Positions 41,601-46,560 of a stretch of DNA of 64,000 bases are shown in pieces. This DNA is from Endomychus coccineus (taxonomy: Eukaryota; Arthropoda; Insecta; Coleoptera; Endomychidae). A program made the position numbers and the translations under genes. Positions within the stretch are counted from its first letter, which is position 1. The number at the start of each line of letters is the position of its first letter. The DNA lies in the NCBI GenBank assembly GCA_958510875.1, contig OY294069.1, positions 6,395,205 to 6,459,204 of the forward strand. Direction: 5' to 3'. Under the pieces are notes generated by a model, which searched no databases, had not been told where the DNA came from, and saw only the letters and a program-made list of their open reading frames with translations.

Positions 41601-43339
41601 GAAAGAAGTTGTCCATAATGATCAGAGAGAGCAGTAAGTTTTACATCGGCTTTCCAGGTTGTATTATCAGTTACTTTAATGAATATGTTGTCTAGTAGAG
41701 TCTGAACAGTTGCAGTAACATGAGTGGCATCAAATATAGTTTGCAGAAGGTTATATGAAATGAGTAGGTCAGAGAATATTTTGGCATTAACTGTGTTCTG
41801 CAGTAAGTTGAAATTAAAATCTCCACAGAGAAATATTTGATAATTCCTGAATTTGTTTGCACAATGATCTAATATCTCACTTACCTTGCTGAAAAAATAT
41901 TTGGATTACCAGAGGGTGGTCGATATATACATATAACAACTACTTTTATTATAGCAATAGATTCCACTGATTTGTTTTTTATATCTTGGATTTCCTCAAA
42001 GTGTAGACTGTTTTTTACATATATAGAGGAACCACCATTAGATTTCGCTTTACGACAGTATGAAGAAGCTAAAGCATATTTATCAACATAAACAGATTCA
42101 ACCTCATTTTCGGAACACCAGTGTTCAGTAAAGCATAATATGTGTGGTAGCAATTTTAATGTATTTAGATATATTTCAATGTCTAATGTTTTGTGTTTAA
42201 TACTTTGTATATTTTGATGGAGAATTATAAAATTTTCCTTCCCTTTTTTTATATTGACACTTTTAGGTTTGGTAAATGTAACCTGGTCATTGGCAATATT
42301 CCTATCAGACTTGATTGTTTGTGACATACCTAGATCGTTCATGACTTCATTTTTATTCACATCACTAGAAATACTGGTTACACTATTTAGTTTTTTGACC
42401 CTTCATTGGTGTTAGAGTTGTTTTTCTTCGAAAAATAAAATTTATTAACTATACATCCCTCTGGCCAGAAATATATAAATAAACAGGCAGATATGATTGG
42501 TCCGTGTGTATCAAATTCCTTGACTGCCAGCAAACACTGAAGCCACTGAATGCCACACAACTTTACCCAAACTGGTGTAAGACTATATACAATGCTTGAA
42601 CGCTCGATAGTGACGTCACAAGCCATAGGCTACGTTGCCAGATAAGGGTTCCAGTATGTCACAGGCACCAAGGGAACGTTAAATTCCATGATTTGGTCTG
42701 ACAATCAACAATTGGGTGTGAAAACTGGTCCGAAGGCAGCAAACAAAATATATATATCTGGAAACCATCGCCCACACTCACAGTGGACCTATTGATCAAG
42801 GACAGAAGATACGTATGCAGGTTCTGTCGGACAAAAGAAGAACTCCCATTTCCTATGCGGAGGGACTAGTCCATAGACAGCAAGCTACGTGAAAGAGCCA
42901 TTTTCACGGATCCTAGACCTATTTTGAAAATGACTACGCTCGTGCAACTAATGTAACAATAAAGGGAACCGCAATAGATCTGTAAACGTCGCGGTGAAAT
43001 TTGAGGTCATCTATGGTAAAGAATCTTTCATCGGCAAAGATTGTTAACAGCGATATTTTCATAGCTTATCAGTCATAATGTAGTATAAGATGACTAAATG
43101 AATCTGGTATATGTGTAAGATGCTTTCCCAAATTCAAATTGAATTTATTTTTCAGGGGGATGAGAGAGATATTGTTTTGCTCGTTCGGCAGACAACCGAA
43201 TACAAAGAATCGCACGATGATCAGTTTACAAATTGGATTCCACAGACAAGCATCGACAAGGTCAACGATAAAAGCCAATGCAACTACTGTAACAGTTTTA
43301 AACAACGACCCAAGCTCGGAATGTTCTCACGAAGTATGA
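8514..43339 (+). CDS. TrissinR: Trissin receptor-like GPCR, 3' five exons (gene span)
   Basis: Five exons with GT-AG borders and matching phases: 8514-8673, 18993-19181, 20740-20874, 36870-37177, 43156-43339. Joined, they give 324 residues from the start of TM3 to the stop. Class A landmarks are all present: the TM3 cysteine (DFLCKMY), ERY in place of DRY (TERYFAII), the ECL2 cysteine (MACVLN), TM6 FALCHLPFH, TM7 NSGVNPLLYAF, and a KNFRRGMREIL helix 8 start. The wording SIFILVVIC, PITCKQIL, LPFHARKMWQYW and TPLTFLAAYFNSG matches what I know of the Drosophila trissin receptor, a plasma-membrane receptor for the cysteine-rich neuropeptide trissin. TM1-TM2 and the N terminus are missing; exon 1 here starts with one base of a split codon. 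Introns are 10.3, 1.6, 16.0 and 6.0 kb and full of transposon remnants. No promoter is in view. Confidence 0.85.
8674..10991. other. TrissinR intron, no recognised element
   Basis: No coding content recognised. A short internal duplication (CTGGTGCTAGGTC near 8935 and 9118) and a possible retroelement primer-binding site at 10280 are the only structures I see. Confidence 0.4.
10280..10297 (+). other. Possible tRNA-Lys-type primer-binding site
   Basis: TGGCACCCAACGTGGGAC differs at two positions from the 18-nt complement of the tRNA-Lys(CUU) 3' end (TGGCGCCCAACGTGGGGC), which is found perfectly and repeatedly at 57-60 kb. An LTR should end just before it; I could not delimit one, and no gag follows. 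Confidence 0.25.
11230..12320 (+). pseudogene. Degenerate Jockey-like LINE ORF2, family J copy 1
   Basis: Shifting frames give, in order, PDEIPPVLLKE, FTPVLWRLF, LGVFPSSWKT, DNYRPIALLYAISK, then a broken LDISK(A)FDR, SSFLS, GVLQGSVLAPT(L)FLL(H)I and SFADDGTLHT (the RT active-site box). The same order recurs at 24.3, 28.6, 29.7 and 53.6 kb in this window. This is an RT palm and fingers region of a Jockey/RTE-like LINE broken by many stops and indels. It lies in the first receptor intron in this window, in the gene's sense orientation. Confidence 0.65.
12330..14698. other. TrissinR intron, nothing firmly recognised
   Basis: No protein-coding or RNA feature that I can support. Short frames (for example around 13109-13345) have no recognisable content. 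Confidence 0.35.
14701..15065 (+). repeat. Left 365-bp terminal inverted repeat of the mariner
   Basis: Pairs with 16441-16805 with few mismatches from CAGTGTGTCC through CTTATTGTCTAGCGG. It includes TGACGTCA and the GGGTG(A)ATTACG segment. Confidence 0.9.
15091..16131 (-). pseudogene. Mariner-family transposase with two in-frame stops
   Basis: Reading the - strand from 16131, one frame of 347 codons spans both open pieces. It is broken only by TGA at 15832-15834, after KLLKLEK where Trp is expected in such proteins, and TAG at 15661-15663, where a Gln codon CAG would differ by one base. The N-terminal 100 residues are helix-turn-helix type (FNDKYPERPITRSTVSK, KSGRPP, VSKTTVHKLL) and would bind the inverted repeats. 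The catalytic domain has the first Asp in FSDESTF, the second in FQQDGAPPH and the third in SPDLNPLDYFLWG. I count 41 residues between second and third Asp, a DD41D spacing rather than the DD34D of classical mariner. No frameshift is seen, so inactivation may be recent. Confidence 0.88.
16441..16805 (-). repeat. Right 365-bp terminal inverted repeat of the mariner
   Basis: Starts CCGCTAGACAATAAG and ends TTTACGGACACACAG; it is the inverted partner of 14701-15065. Confidence 0.9.
16808..17800. other. TrissinR intron, no recognised element
   Basis: Apart from a CGCTTGATAGTGACGTCAGA block at about 16869-16888, which recurs near 42601, I see nothing that can be named here. Confidence 0.35.
17804..18627. 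mobile_element. Foldback element with TAGTCGA termini and internal tandem units
   Basis: Left arm about 17804-18025 and right arm about 18396-18627 are inverted copies: both carry TAGTCGA(G/A)TCAAATAGGTA at the tip, then GATATGGACCGAT, AAAGTGCATTCGAT and AAGCTTACCGGTTAG. TAT flanks both ends (17801-17803, 18628-18630), a possible 3-bp target duplication. Between the arms are three diverged tandem units containing CAGCTGGTAATTG and GG(G/A)GTCGCTGA. No protein is encoded. It is a non-autonomous DNA element; the tip and the internal motif link it to the elements at 37346 and 47548. Confidence 0.8.
18993..19181 (+). CDS. TrissinR: TrissinR exon: TM4, ECL2, start of TM5
   Basis: Acceptor CTTGATTTCAG ends at 18992; donor GTAAGC starts at 19182. 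It is 63 codons, phase 0 to 0, and holds TM4 (IVAVWITSIAYSFPKFIW), the ECL2 disulfide Cys (MACVLN) and TM5 (FVLLFVIPLAIM). Confidence 0.9.
19400..20450 (-). pseudogene. Penelope-like reverse transcriptase, degenerate
   Basis: On the - strand, frames in order give NADKGNSTVVM near 20270, DLLVSFDVESLFTN (first catalytic Asp), YFLYDSKFYEQ, GAAMGSPLSPIIANIF, then LKPKCWFRYVDDTFVI (the YVDD active site). This is the RT of Penelope-like elements, with the typical KFYEQxxGxAMGSPLSP and YVDDTF wording. At least three frameshifts or stops break it. A second copy of the same family lies at 31540-32290 on the other strand. It interrupts the intron between the TM4 and ICL3 exons of the receptor. Confidence 0.8.
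20740..20874 (+). CDS. TrissinR: TrissinR exon: end of TM5 and ICL3
   Basis: Acceptor TTTTTTTATAG ends at 20739; donor GTAGGT starts at 20875. It is 45 codons, phase 0 to 0, running from LLYTRIAVCLWKSS to a basic ICL3 tail (RRQSSRHRQDKK). Confidence 0.88.
21808..22317 (+). repeat. Dispersed repeat, copy 2 (pair of 1386-1955)
   Basis: Same orientation as copy 1. It shares ACCAATCTACAATTAGGGG, AATATTACTAACTGATTC, ACGTGTGATACAC and GGTTTATGATTTCCTTTAGA, with an extra insertion around 22140-22180. Confidence 0.75.
22318..23550. other. TrissinR intron, nothing recognised
   Basis: AT-rich sequence with no coding or repeat structure that I can name. Confidence 0.35.
23560..23920 (+). pseudogene. 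Possible LINE RT thumb remnant
   Basis: One frame reads QLSGEVKYLGVVDTEMYA, the sort of (V/L)KYLGV(x)LD segment that follows the active site in LINE reverse transcriptases, followed by degenerate sequence. Nothing else of the gene is legible, so the call is tentative. Confidence 0.25.
24290..25010 (+). pseudogene. Degenerate Jockey-like LINE, family J copy 2
   Basis: Broken frames give TGNMAFVSR, THVWKKSIEKYGES(L)A, FDRV(W)HQSL, AGVPQESVLVSVLFLFHINNLLEV and RFADYDTFHTAF, the last being the RT active-site region with ADD changed to ADY. It is colinear with the copies at 11.2 and 29.7 kb. It contains several stops and frameshifts. Confidence 0.6.
25495..26318 (+). pseudogene. Ty3/gypsy-like pol fragment, first of a tandem pair
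   Basis: Read in + frames, the second half gives EVDFLGHVADPNGVSLNSSKIEQ and, after frameshifts, a DYYKM-like (VDCYKM) segment, NPDFNKPL and SALGAVLSKSTIGRDKSICY. These are the RT thumb (FLGH(I/V)xxxxG(I/V)) and the start of RNase H of Ty3/gypsy elements. The first 340 bp are not recognisable as protein. The copy breaks off inside the YASRT-NGTE block and the second copy starts. Confidence 0.65.
26330..27190 (+). pseudogene. Ty3/gypsy-like pol fragment, second of a tandem pair
   Basis: Direct repeat of the previous unit at an offset of 837 bp (GAGCGTCACAAACTGCATGG at 25501 and 26338). The frame 26665-27117 is more intact: EVKFLGHIVTPNGVSLNPDKIKAI, DCYRKVITHFEKQSQIISKYL, TTHPILQNPYFNKSF, then SALGAVLSESTIGQ after a frameshift. 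This is RT thumb/connection and early RNase H of a Ty3/gypsy element. No LTRs or integrase were found. Confidence 0.7.
27191..28350. other. TrissinR intron, nothing recognised
   Basis: No coding content or repeat that I can support. Confidence 0.35.
28360..28570 (-). mobile_element. 3' tail of a LINE-like element on the - strand
   Basis: Read on the - strand this is a non-coding stretch ending AAATAAAGTTATTG followed by (TATTG)n-like repeats (+ strand ACAATACAATACAATAA at 28367-28383). A polyadenylation-like AATAAA next to a pentamer-repeat tail is the usual look of a CR1/Jockey-type 3' end. Confidence 0.4.
28590..28925 (+). pseudogene. Degenerate Jockey-like LINE, family J copy 3
   Basis: Shares with the other family J copies the TGDMAFVSRDP, THM(Y/W) and the FDR-type (VDRDSHQNLL) segments in shifting frames. 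It ends where a different LINE begins at about 28930. Confidence 0.5.
28930..29680 (+). pseudogene. RT fragment of a second LINE family
   Basis: Frames give IKEVIDNLKY, LLAPLKHIINVSFSNRIFPE, TIISPMLKKDD, then the open frame IPLLNNIAKIIEKIVHNRI, DIFNPNQNAYIS and VGVLFLDLSKAFDSVTHDRL with the first catalytic Asp. This is the N-terminal half of a CR1/Jockey-type RT, clearly different in wording from family J. It is cut off near 29680, where family J sequence resumes. Confidence 0.7.
29690..30340 (+). pseudogene. Degenerate Jockey-like LINE, family J copy 4
   Basis: Reads GWQAICLSSAK, TCMV, SLAIALNISKAVDRVWYQSL, FSQIDHFMCWF, AGVLQGFVLAPTLFLLYINHLLEV and SFVEDDKLH in two frames; ALNISKA and VEDD are decayed versions of LDISKAFDR and ADD. 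The active-site Asp pair is preserved only in part. Confidence 0.6.
30346..31120 (-). pseudogene. LINE RT N-terminal fragment on the - strand
   Basis: Reading leftward from 31111: SIRSFNYDALRACMKTVKF, then degraded sequence, then NVFAFYFRNAPETHF, LKLITNSLQNTNS, DCISTKLLKR, ITQPLADIVNRSIELRIFPD and YFKTVKVVP. This is the fingers region that precedes the RPIS motif in CR1/Jockey-type LINEs (S-x-G-x-D-x-(I/L)S(T)K(L)LK, then IxNxS(I)xxGxFP). The active-site part is missing. Opposite in orientation to the family J copy beside it. Confidence 0.65.
31540..32290 (+). pseudogene. Penelope-like RT, second copy
   Basis: The + strand frames give DLLPLINFCLFSTYFLYDG, KFYEQSSGAA, PLSPVIANIFMEAFEQ, LKPKCWFRFVDDTFVIWQHG and NILFTMEDKSK, then LSVYQKPTHTDIYLD. 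The FVDD active site and the KPTHTDxYL segment are Penelope hallmarks. A frameshift separates GAA from PLSP and a stop follows DKSKV. It is the same family as 19400-20450 (the SSVLKPKCWFR block is identical). Confidence 0.82.
32286..32640 (-). pseudogene. Penelope-like GIY-YIG endonuclease domain
   Basis: The - strand frame 32624-32286 reads MYIGQTGRSFSVRFNEHLR, then NYANHLLEHNHNF and ILESIEI. This is the Penelope GIY-YIG nuclease: YIGQT, the catalytic Arg, EH, and the NxAxHLxxxxH segment that follows. The frame ends at a stop at 32286. It faces the + strand RT fragment ending at the same place, so the two do not form one normal element; an inversion or head-to-head insertion must have occurred. 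The GIY half is lost in the adjacent palindrome. Confidence 0.82.
32641..32825. repeat. Near-perfect palindrome, 85-bp arms, 15-bp loop
   Basis: 32641-32725 and 32741-32825 are inverted copies with a single mismatch that I can find (GGTTATTTTT versus GGTTCTTTTT). The left arm continues directly from the - strand GIY-YIG frame, so the arms are the upstream end of that Penelope piece and its mirror copy. Confidence 0.95.
32826..33640. other. TrissinR intron, nothing recognised
   Basis: No coding exon or named repeat recognised. Confidence 0.35.
33640..34735 (+). pseudogene. 3' half of a CR1/Jockey-like LINE with (ATCT)n tail
   Basis: Frames give VPQGSVLG(Y)LLFIVYLNDL, a decayed active-site region (SFADD in a second frame near 33769), KLLGIILDDRLAWRQHL and SLYHSQW, and later YSTRTSNLVRSTHYKLD, ISLYNALPETVRN and FKHRLRSYL. 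These are the RT palm, thumb and C-terminal segments of a CR1/Jockey-type LINE (P..YN.LP..(I/V)R...F...L...L). A 3' UTR ends AAATAAACATCTATCTATCT, the tetranucleotide tail at 34709-34728. Several stops and at least one deletion are present. Confidence 0.75.
34736..35470. other. TrissinR intron, nothing recognised
   Basis: No coding feature; an ACATATAA direct repeat cluster occurs near 35424-35457. Confidence 0.35.
35475..35747 (-). pseudogene. hAT-type transposase C-terminal (dimerisation) fragment
   Basis: The - strand frame contains FSVFGTTYLCEKTFSKMKCI followed by YRSKLTDEHLKSLLII. The (F)G(S/T)TYxCE(Q/K)xFSxMxxxKxxxRxxLxDExL pattern is the hATC dimerisation region at the C terminus of hAT transposases and their ZBED/GTF2IRD2-like domesticated relatives. 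Upstream catalytic parts are not legible. This could be a fragment of a transposon or of a retro-copied ZBED-like gene; isolated in an intron, it is surely non-functional. Confidence 0.65.
36102..36724. mobile_element. Inverted-repeat (MITE-like) element
   Basis: Arms of about 110-120 bp at 36102-36210 and 36601-36724 match as inverted copies: AAATTCTCGG, AGGTCA, CGCTTATTATTT, CGTATTTACGTACGT, AGACGTATCAA. A second inner inverted pair (ACCACTAATTTACAC at 36229, GTGTAAATTAGTGGT at 36355) lies within. No coding capacity. It sits 145 bp upstream of the receptor exon at 36870. Confidence 0.75.
36870..37177 (+). CDS. TrissinR: TrissinR exon: ICL3 end, TM6, TM7
   Basis: Acceptor TATATTTTCAG ends at 36869; donor GTAAGT starts at 37178. 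308 bases, entering in phase 0 and leaving two bases (AG). It encodes the Ser/Asn-rich end of ICL3, TM6 (IKMLIIVVCAFALCHLPFH) and TM7 with NSGVNPLLYAFLSKNF. Confidence 0.92.
37346..37985. mobile_element. Truncated element of the TAGTCGAGGCAA family
   Basis: The tip ACTTATAGTCGAGGCAATAA at 37341-37360 is nearly identical to the left tip of the element at 47548. Inside is a foldback: ACTGCTGAATTTTAGCTAAAATT near 37533-37556 is repeated inverted near 37939-37963. The GGGGTTTTTCGTGGTCGCTGA block at about 37570 is the family's internal motif, and two diverged tandem units follow (ATGAACCTGG and GTGTACCTGG). No right-hand tip was found; the element seems cut where an RT-like remnant begins. Confidence 0.6.
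37984..38370 (-). pseudogene. Possible LINE polyprotein linker fragment
   Basis: The - strand frame of 128 codons includes STVEEVEQLWKGVYEST, a LPQIEVCEAV segment and GTENFAGPSPDD. In several LINE ORF2 proteins the segment before the RT reads (P)xxEExxxxWxxI(W/Y)E ... (L)PxIxxxE(I/V) ... N(W)xxPGPD(G), and this frame follows that outline. No RT motifs follow, so the call is tentative. Confidence 0.35.
38371..39296. other. TrissinR last intron, nothing firm
   Basis: No coding exon. A short frame near 39150 (RLLTGNKG) resembles LINE C-terminal wording but is too short to call. Confidence 0.3.
39449..41185 (-). pseudogene. Reverse transcriptase of the CR1/Jockey-like LINE, two stops
   Basis: A single - strand frame from 41185 to 39449 is broken only by TAA at 40295-40297 and TGA at 39770-39772. 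In order: SVGDDGIPIVVIK, VGNYRPIALLSNISKCFEK, NGFRRGRTTIRATY, MCLDLTKAFDHVNH (first catalytic Asp), TQGVPQGSILGPLLYILYTNDLP, the stop, then ICQFADDTSH (active-site box), VSFLGINIDSRLDW, and the C-terminal block LPVRFKWSYLQKNV. The TAA falls a few codons before FADD. One base gained or lost in an A run near 41168 probably shifts the frame relative to the endonuclease, since KAIWTVVKNYT reads in the next frame. Confidence 0.88.
41590..42360 (-). pseudogene. AP-type endonuclease domain of the same LINE
   Basis: From 42360: FIILHQNIQSIKHK (the N-x-(Q/R)(S) start of the nuclease fold), LPHILCFTEHWC (catalytic Glu), GGSSIYVKN, and ICIYRPPSGN. After a frame change near 41881 it continues with GDFNFNLLQN, DNIFIKV and LSDHYGQ, the last two metal-binding and catalytic segments (GDFN and SDH). 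This nuclease would nick the target for reverse transcription. All catalytic motifs are present but the frame is interrupted at about 41881. Confidence 0.85.
42790..42950 (+). pseudogene. Possible LINE C-terminal zinc-knuckle scrap
   Basis: In one frame DRRYVCRFCRTKEEL and in the next HLLCGGTS. This resembles the (C)RFC-x-x(E)EE-x-x-HLLC knuckle found at the end of some LINE ORF2 proteins. It is only about 30 residues and frameshifted. Confidence 0.25.
43156..43339 (+). CDS. TrissinR: TrissinR last exon: C-terminal tail and stop
   Basis: The acceptor ATTTTTCAG ends at 43155. One base (G) completes the AG left by the exon at 36870-37177, giving Arg, so the junction reads KNFRRGMREILFCSFGR, the classic post-TM7 helix 8 followed by a Cys. 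Sixty further codons, Ser/Thr-rich, lead to TGA at 43337-43339. The alternative frame that is also open here gives no GPCR-like sequence, and the phase match decides the choice. Confidence 0.85.
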
Positions 43340-46300
43340 GGTTGCGCTTCATGCCTCCATTGTTCGAGATACAGTTAAACTTTTGGAGGTATTCGTAAAC
43401 GAAGACTGTTAAGTGAACATAAAACGTACTACTTGATAATTGATAATAATTATTAGTGATTTGAAGTAAACTTAACCAATTTAGCTATGTAAAATTTCAC
43501 CCTGTATAGATTTTGACATCGATGTAAATGTAGTCGTAAGGTATTTGAAACATGAGATAATTATTCAGTTGGCTCAAAATAAACTAAATATACCCTACAT
43601 CGAAGGTCCGCTATCACAGCGAGAAACCTTTTGGAGGCTTGTTGTTATTTCACCATGCCTGTTCATCCCAAGTATTATGTTTTGATCTCACCTGAATGAC
43701 TAATTAAATACTCAGGTAAAATGTAAGCAATATCGTTCTTCATAATAAACATTGGCAGAGTAAAATAAACAAGCGATTATAGTCTCAAAGGACAAGGTTA
43801 TCTACCCCACTTTCATGTTTTGAGATGAATATAATGGTAATTTGAATTCGTTTAAACGGTTTTTGAAAGTAAAGAGTAAATGTGAGTAACAGTAAGTTGT
43901 TCTTATATTAGGTCATTAAGTCAAAAAAATTAAATCATTACACATGTATATAATATAAATATGAATTCAGCAAATAAAATTGAATGTTACATATACGTAA
44001 AAACGGCTCGAACAATGTTACTGATAGAACGCATAATTCAACTTATTTTTCATACAATGGAATAAATAATATCAACTATATTCGAAAAAATAAAACTATT
44101 TATCTTAGGAAATAGAACAATGATTACTCATTTATTTTTCACAATAGGTACATAAAGTCATATTATCTCACAAGATTGCCAACTTCCATCAGCATAGACA
44201 CATAGACTTCCTTTAACATAACAGTCAAACAGTTTTTCAAAAACACGTTAATTTTTTTGTATTCATTTTTAAAAACAGTGTCAAAAAATGCAATAAAAAA
44301 TATTGTAAATAAAATTTAACGGAAATACACTGGAAAGGGCCGAAATATTCCAAACGCTCTGTGTCTTCACTGTTTGACAAAATGTATATATATTCAAAAG
44401 CCATAAACGTAATTTACTCGATTTAAATAGTAAGTGCAAAATTAGAAAATGAGTGAGATACATTTCTGAAATCAGCTCTTCATACAGATTCAAAAAATCA
44501 AGAAATTTACAGGATGCTCCCCATTTAAAAAAAATTATTGTTGACGTCATAGCCGTAACGGTGGTGAAATCAAAATTGAAACTAATACCAGCATTGGTAA
44601 TAACGTAGAAAACGAACTTATCTCTTACAGTTGAACCGCAATTTATGAAAAAGAATTGAAATCGGGAAAATATGTCAACACATCATTTTATTGTCTAAAC
44701 CTAAAAATTGTGTCAAAAGATTTCATAAACTACTGAGTTCATTTTGATTCCTACCAATCCGATCATCTCATTATTAAAAGGATTTAAAGTTATCCAAAAG
44801 TATTTGCGCGGTTTCTGATGTACCTACTCCGAAATATTTTGCTCCAGAAGAATCTTGACCATTTTCAAATACCTATGTCCTATGTACTTACACTTGATAC
44901 GGATGTATAAGATATATCAATAAGTGTAGTGGTGTGTATATAATCAATTTTTCGTTTTTCAGTATAGAATCTAAGTTTTTTGCTAGATATCATTAGTATT
45001 CAAGTACTTAGTATATCTATATTTTCATGAGTAAGAATAACACTGTGATCAATGCTTAATACATTTACTGATCAATCTATCTATATAACGTATGCCCACC
45101 CATTACTATTAAGGCAGTTAAAAGTTATGAAATCAATATTATCATGAATTTATAAAATCAATTACTCTTATTTTTTTTATTTATTATGTAATTTTTATAC
45201 GGATAAAAGGGGAATCGAAAAACGGCTGTATTTAATATTACAATGGAACAATCAAGTTGTTTGTAAAAATTGAAATAGTTTATTAGTAGTTATAGTTCAG
45301 AAAATTGTCATTCAACGTTAAAAGATAGTAAATGGTACTACATTTGAATATCTTCCAATATTTTATACAATAAAATGTTCTAACATAATAGCTGAGTTTC
45401 TTTCATGCTAATACCGATATGCCTATTTCCTCACAATAAAGATGTCCAAAATAGAGTGTAATATATTTATGTTTCAAACCAAATAGTTCACAAAAAACTA
45501 CAATCTTACAATCTTCTATCATGCAAACATGTGATGAAACAGTTGGAACATTTTAAATATAAAACGGTGTGGCGTGAAAAGCATCATCTGTCACCCTTAA
45601 CCCGCTCTTTAAGGTAGGAAAAAGAAATTGGTGGTAACATTTTAAAGAATCGTGTTCATATTCGAAAATTGAACAATTTAATTAGTGTATTTTTAAATTC
45701 TACGCGCAGGAAACTGTAATTTTCTAACGTAGTTTTCTGTAGAGTATATATTTAGAGGAATTTGTAAGCCGTCATTCGCTCTTATCATTACAGGAAACTG
45801 TAAGCAAATGATTTGTAGCGCAGTTTTCTATAGAAATGTCGGAATATAGAGGTATCTGTAACACTGTAATTGCTACTTGATATTACATTAATTACCTATA
45901 TTCGATATCACGAATTAGCTCTACCCAACGTAAAGCTTTTTGCATAGCATTTGAAAAACTCCATCGATAAATATATTAATTTATATATCTATAGTTTGTA
46001 TAATCAAAGCTTATGTTTGAAGAACAAACAGTTGATTTATTGTCAACGACATCTGATGTGGGATATAATAAATATCAAATAGAAAACTACTATTCGATTT
46101 ATTCAAGTCTATAGTCTAGCATGGAATATGTATAAACACGGAAAAATATATTCTTTCTTCATAGATTTTACATTAGTGGATGGTTTTGTCATAACTCTAT
46201 TAACTGATGAATGTGTCAAATTACATAAGCATTCTGTGGCTTAAGCTTTTTATTGGCATAATGACATAGGATTGTCGATTGGCAGAAGCCGGTGTTAGAT

Positions 46301-46516
46301 TTTAGCTGATGAATAGTTTTTATTATTTAGGTTAAATATTTTATATTCACCAGAAAACAATTAGAATCCTTTTTACATGTAATTGCTTCCAAATACCATG
46401 GCGCAAACGTATGAGTTATAGTGTATTTTTTTGTAGGTGATGCTAGTTTTGTGTTGTGTTCGCGCTTTTTATGTTCCTAAGTTCGCTTTTTAGAATTACT
46501 TATATGCTAATCGAAA
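43340..46516. other. Intergenic region between TrissinR and Ge-1
   Basis: It holds the receptor's 3' UTR (an AATAAA lies at about 43577) and the presumed Ge-1 promoter and 5' UTR. Near 44515-44550 a GGATGCTCCCCATTT and GACGTCAT stretch recalls the mariner inverted repeat. At 45706-45860 a diverged two-copy repeat contains CAGGAAACTGTAA and GTTTTCT(G/A)TAGA. No gene seen. Confidence 0.5.
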
Positions 46517-46560
46517 ATGAATTCTCCACCATTTCCCCTTACGGATAAACCCCAAGTCAT
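46517..46560 (+). CDS. Ge-1: Ge-1 exon 1 with start codon
   Basis: ATG in the context TCGAAAATGA. It encodes MNSPPFPLTDKPQV plus two bases; donor GTAAGT at 46561. Chosen because its phase joins the WD40 exon to give VIKYGTESD; the frame upstream of exon 2 itself (from 46599) would run through the acceptor. Confidence 0.8.

Larger units (their letters stand above)
39297..42400 (-). mobile_element. Near-complete CR1/Jockey-like LINE with (TATC)n tail
   Basis: On the - strand, endonuclease, RT and C-terminal region follow in order, and the 3' end is a (TATC)n tract (+ strand GATAGATAGATAGATAGATA at 39298-39325). About 3.1 kb. No ORF1 is recognised, so the 5' end is probably truncated near 42400. 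It lies inside the last intron of the receptor, antisense to the gene. Confidence 0.85.

Noticed and set aside
42387..42626. - strand frame upstream of the LINE endonuclease as LINE ORF1
   Set aside because: No zinc knuckles, coiled coil or RRM-like content; it overlaps a repeated TGACGTCA block.
43111..43398. The longer open frame over the last receptor exon
   Set aside because: It gives no conserved sequence, while the other frame continues the GPCR with correct splice phase.
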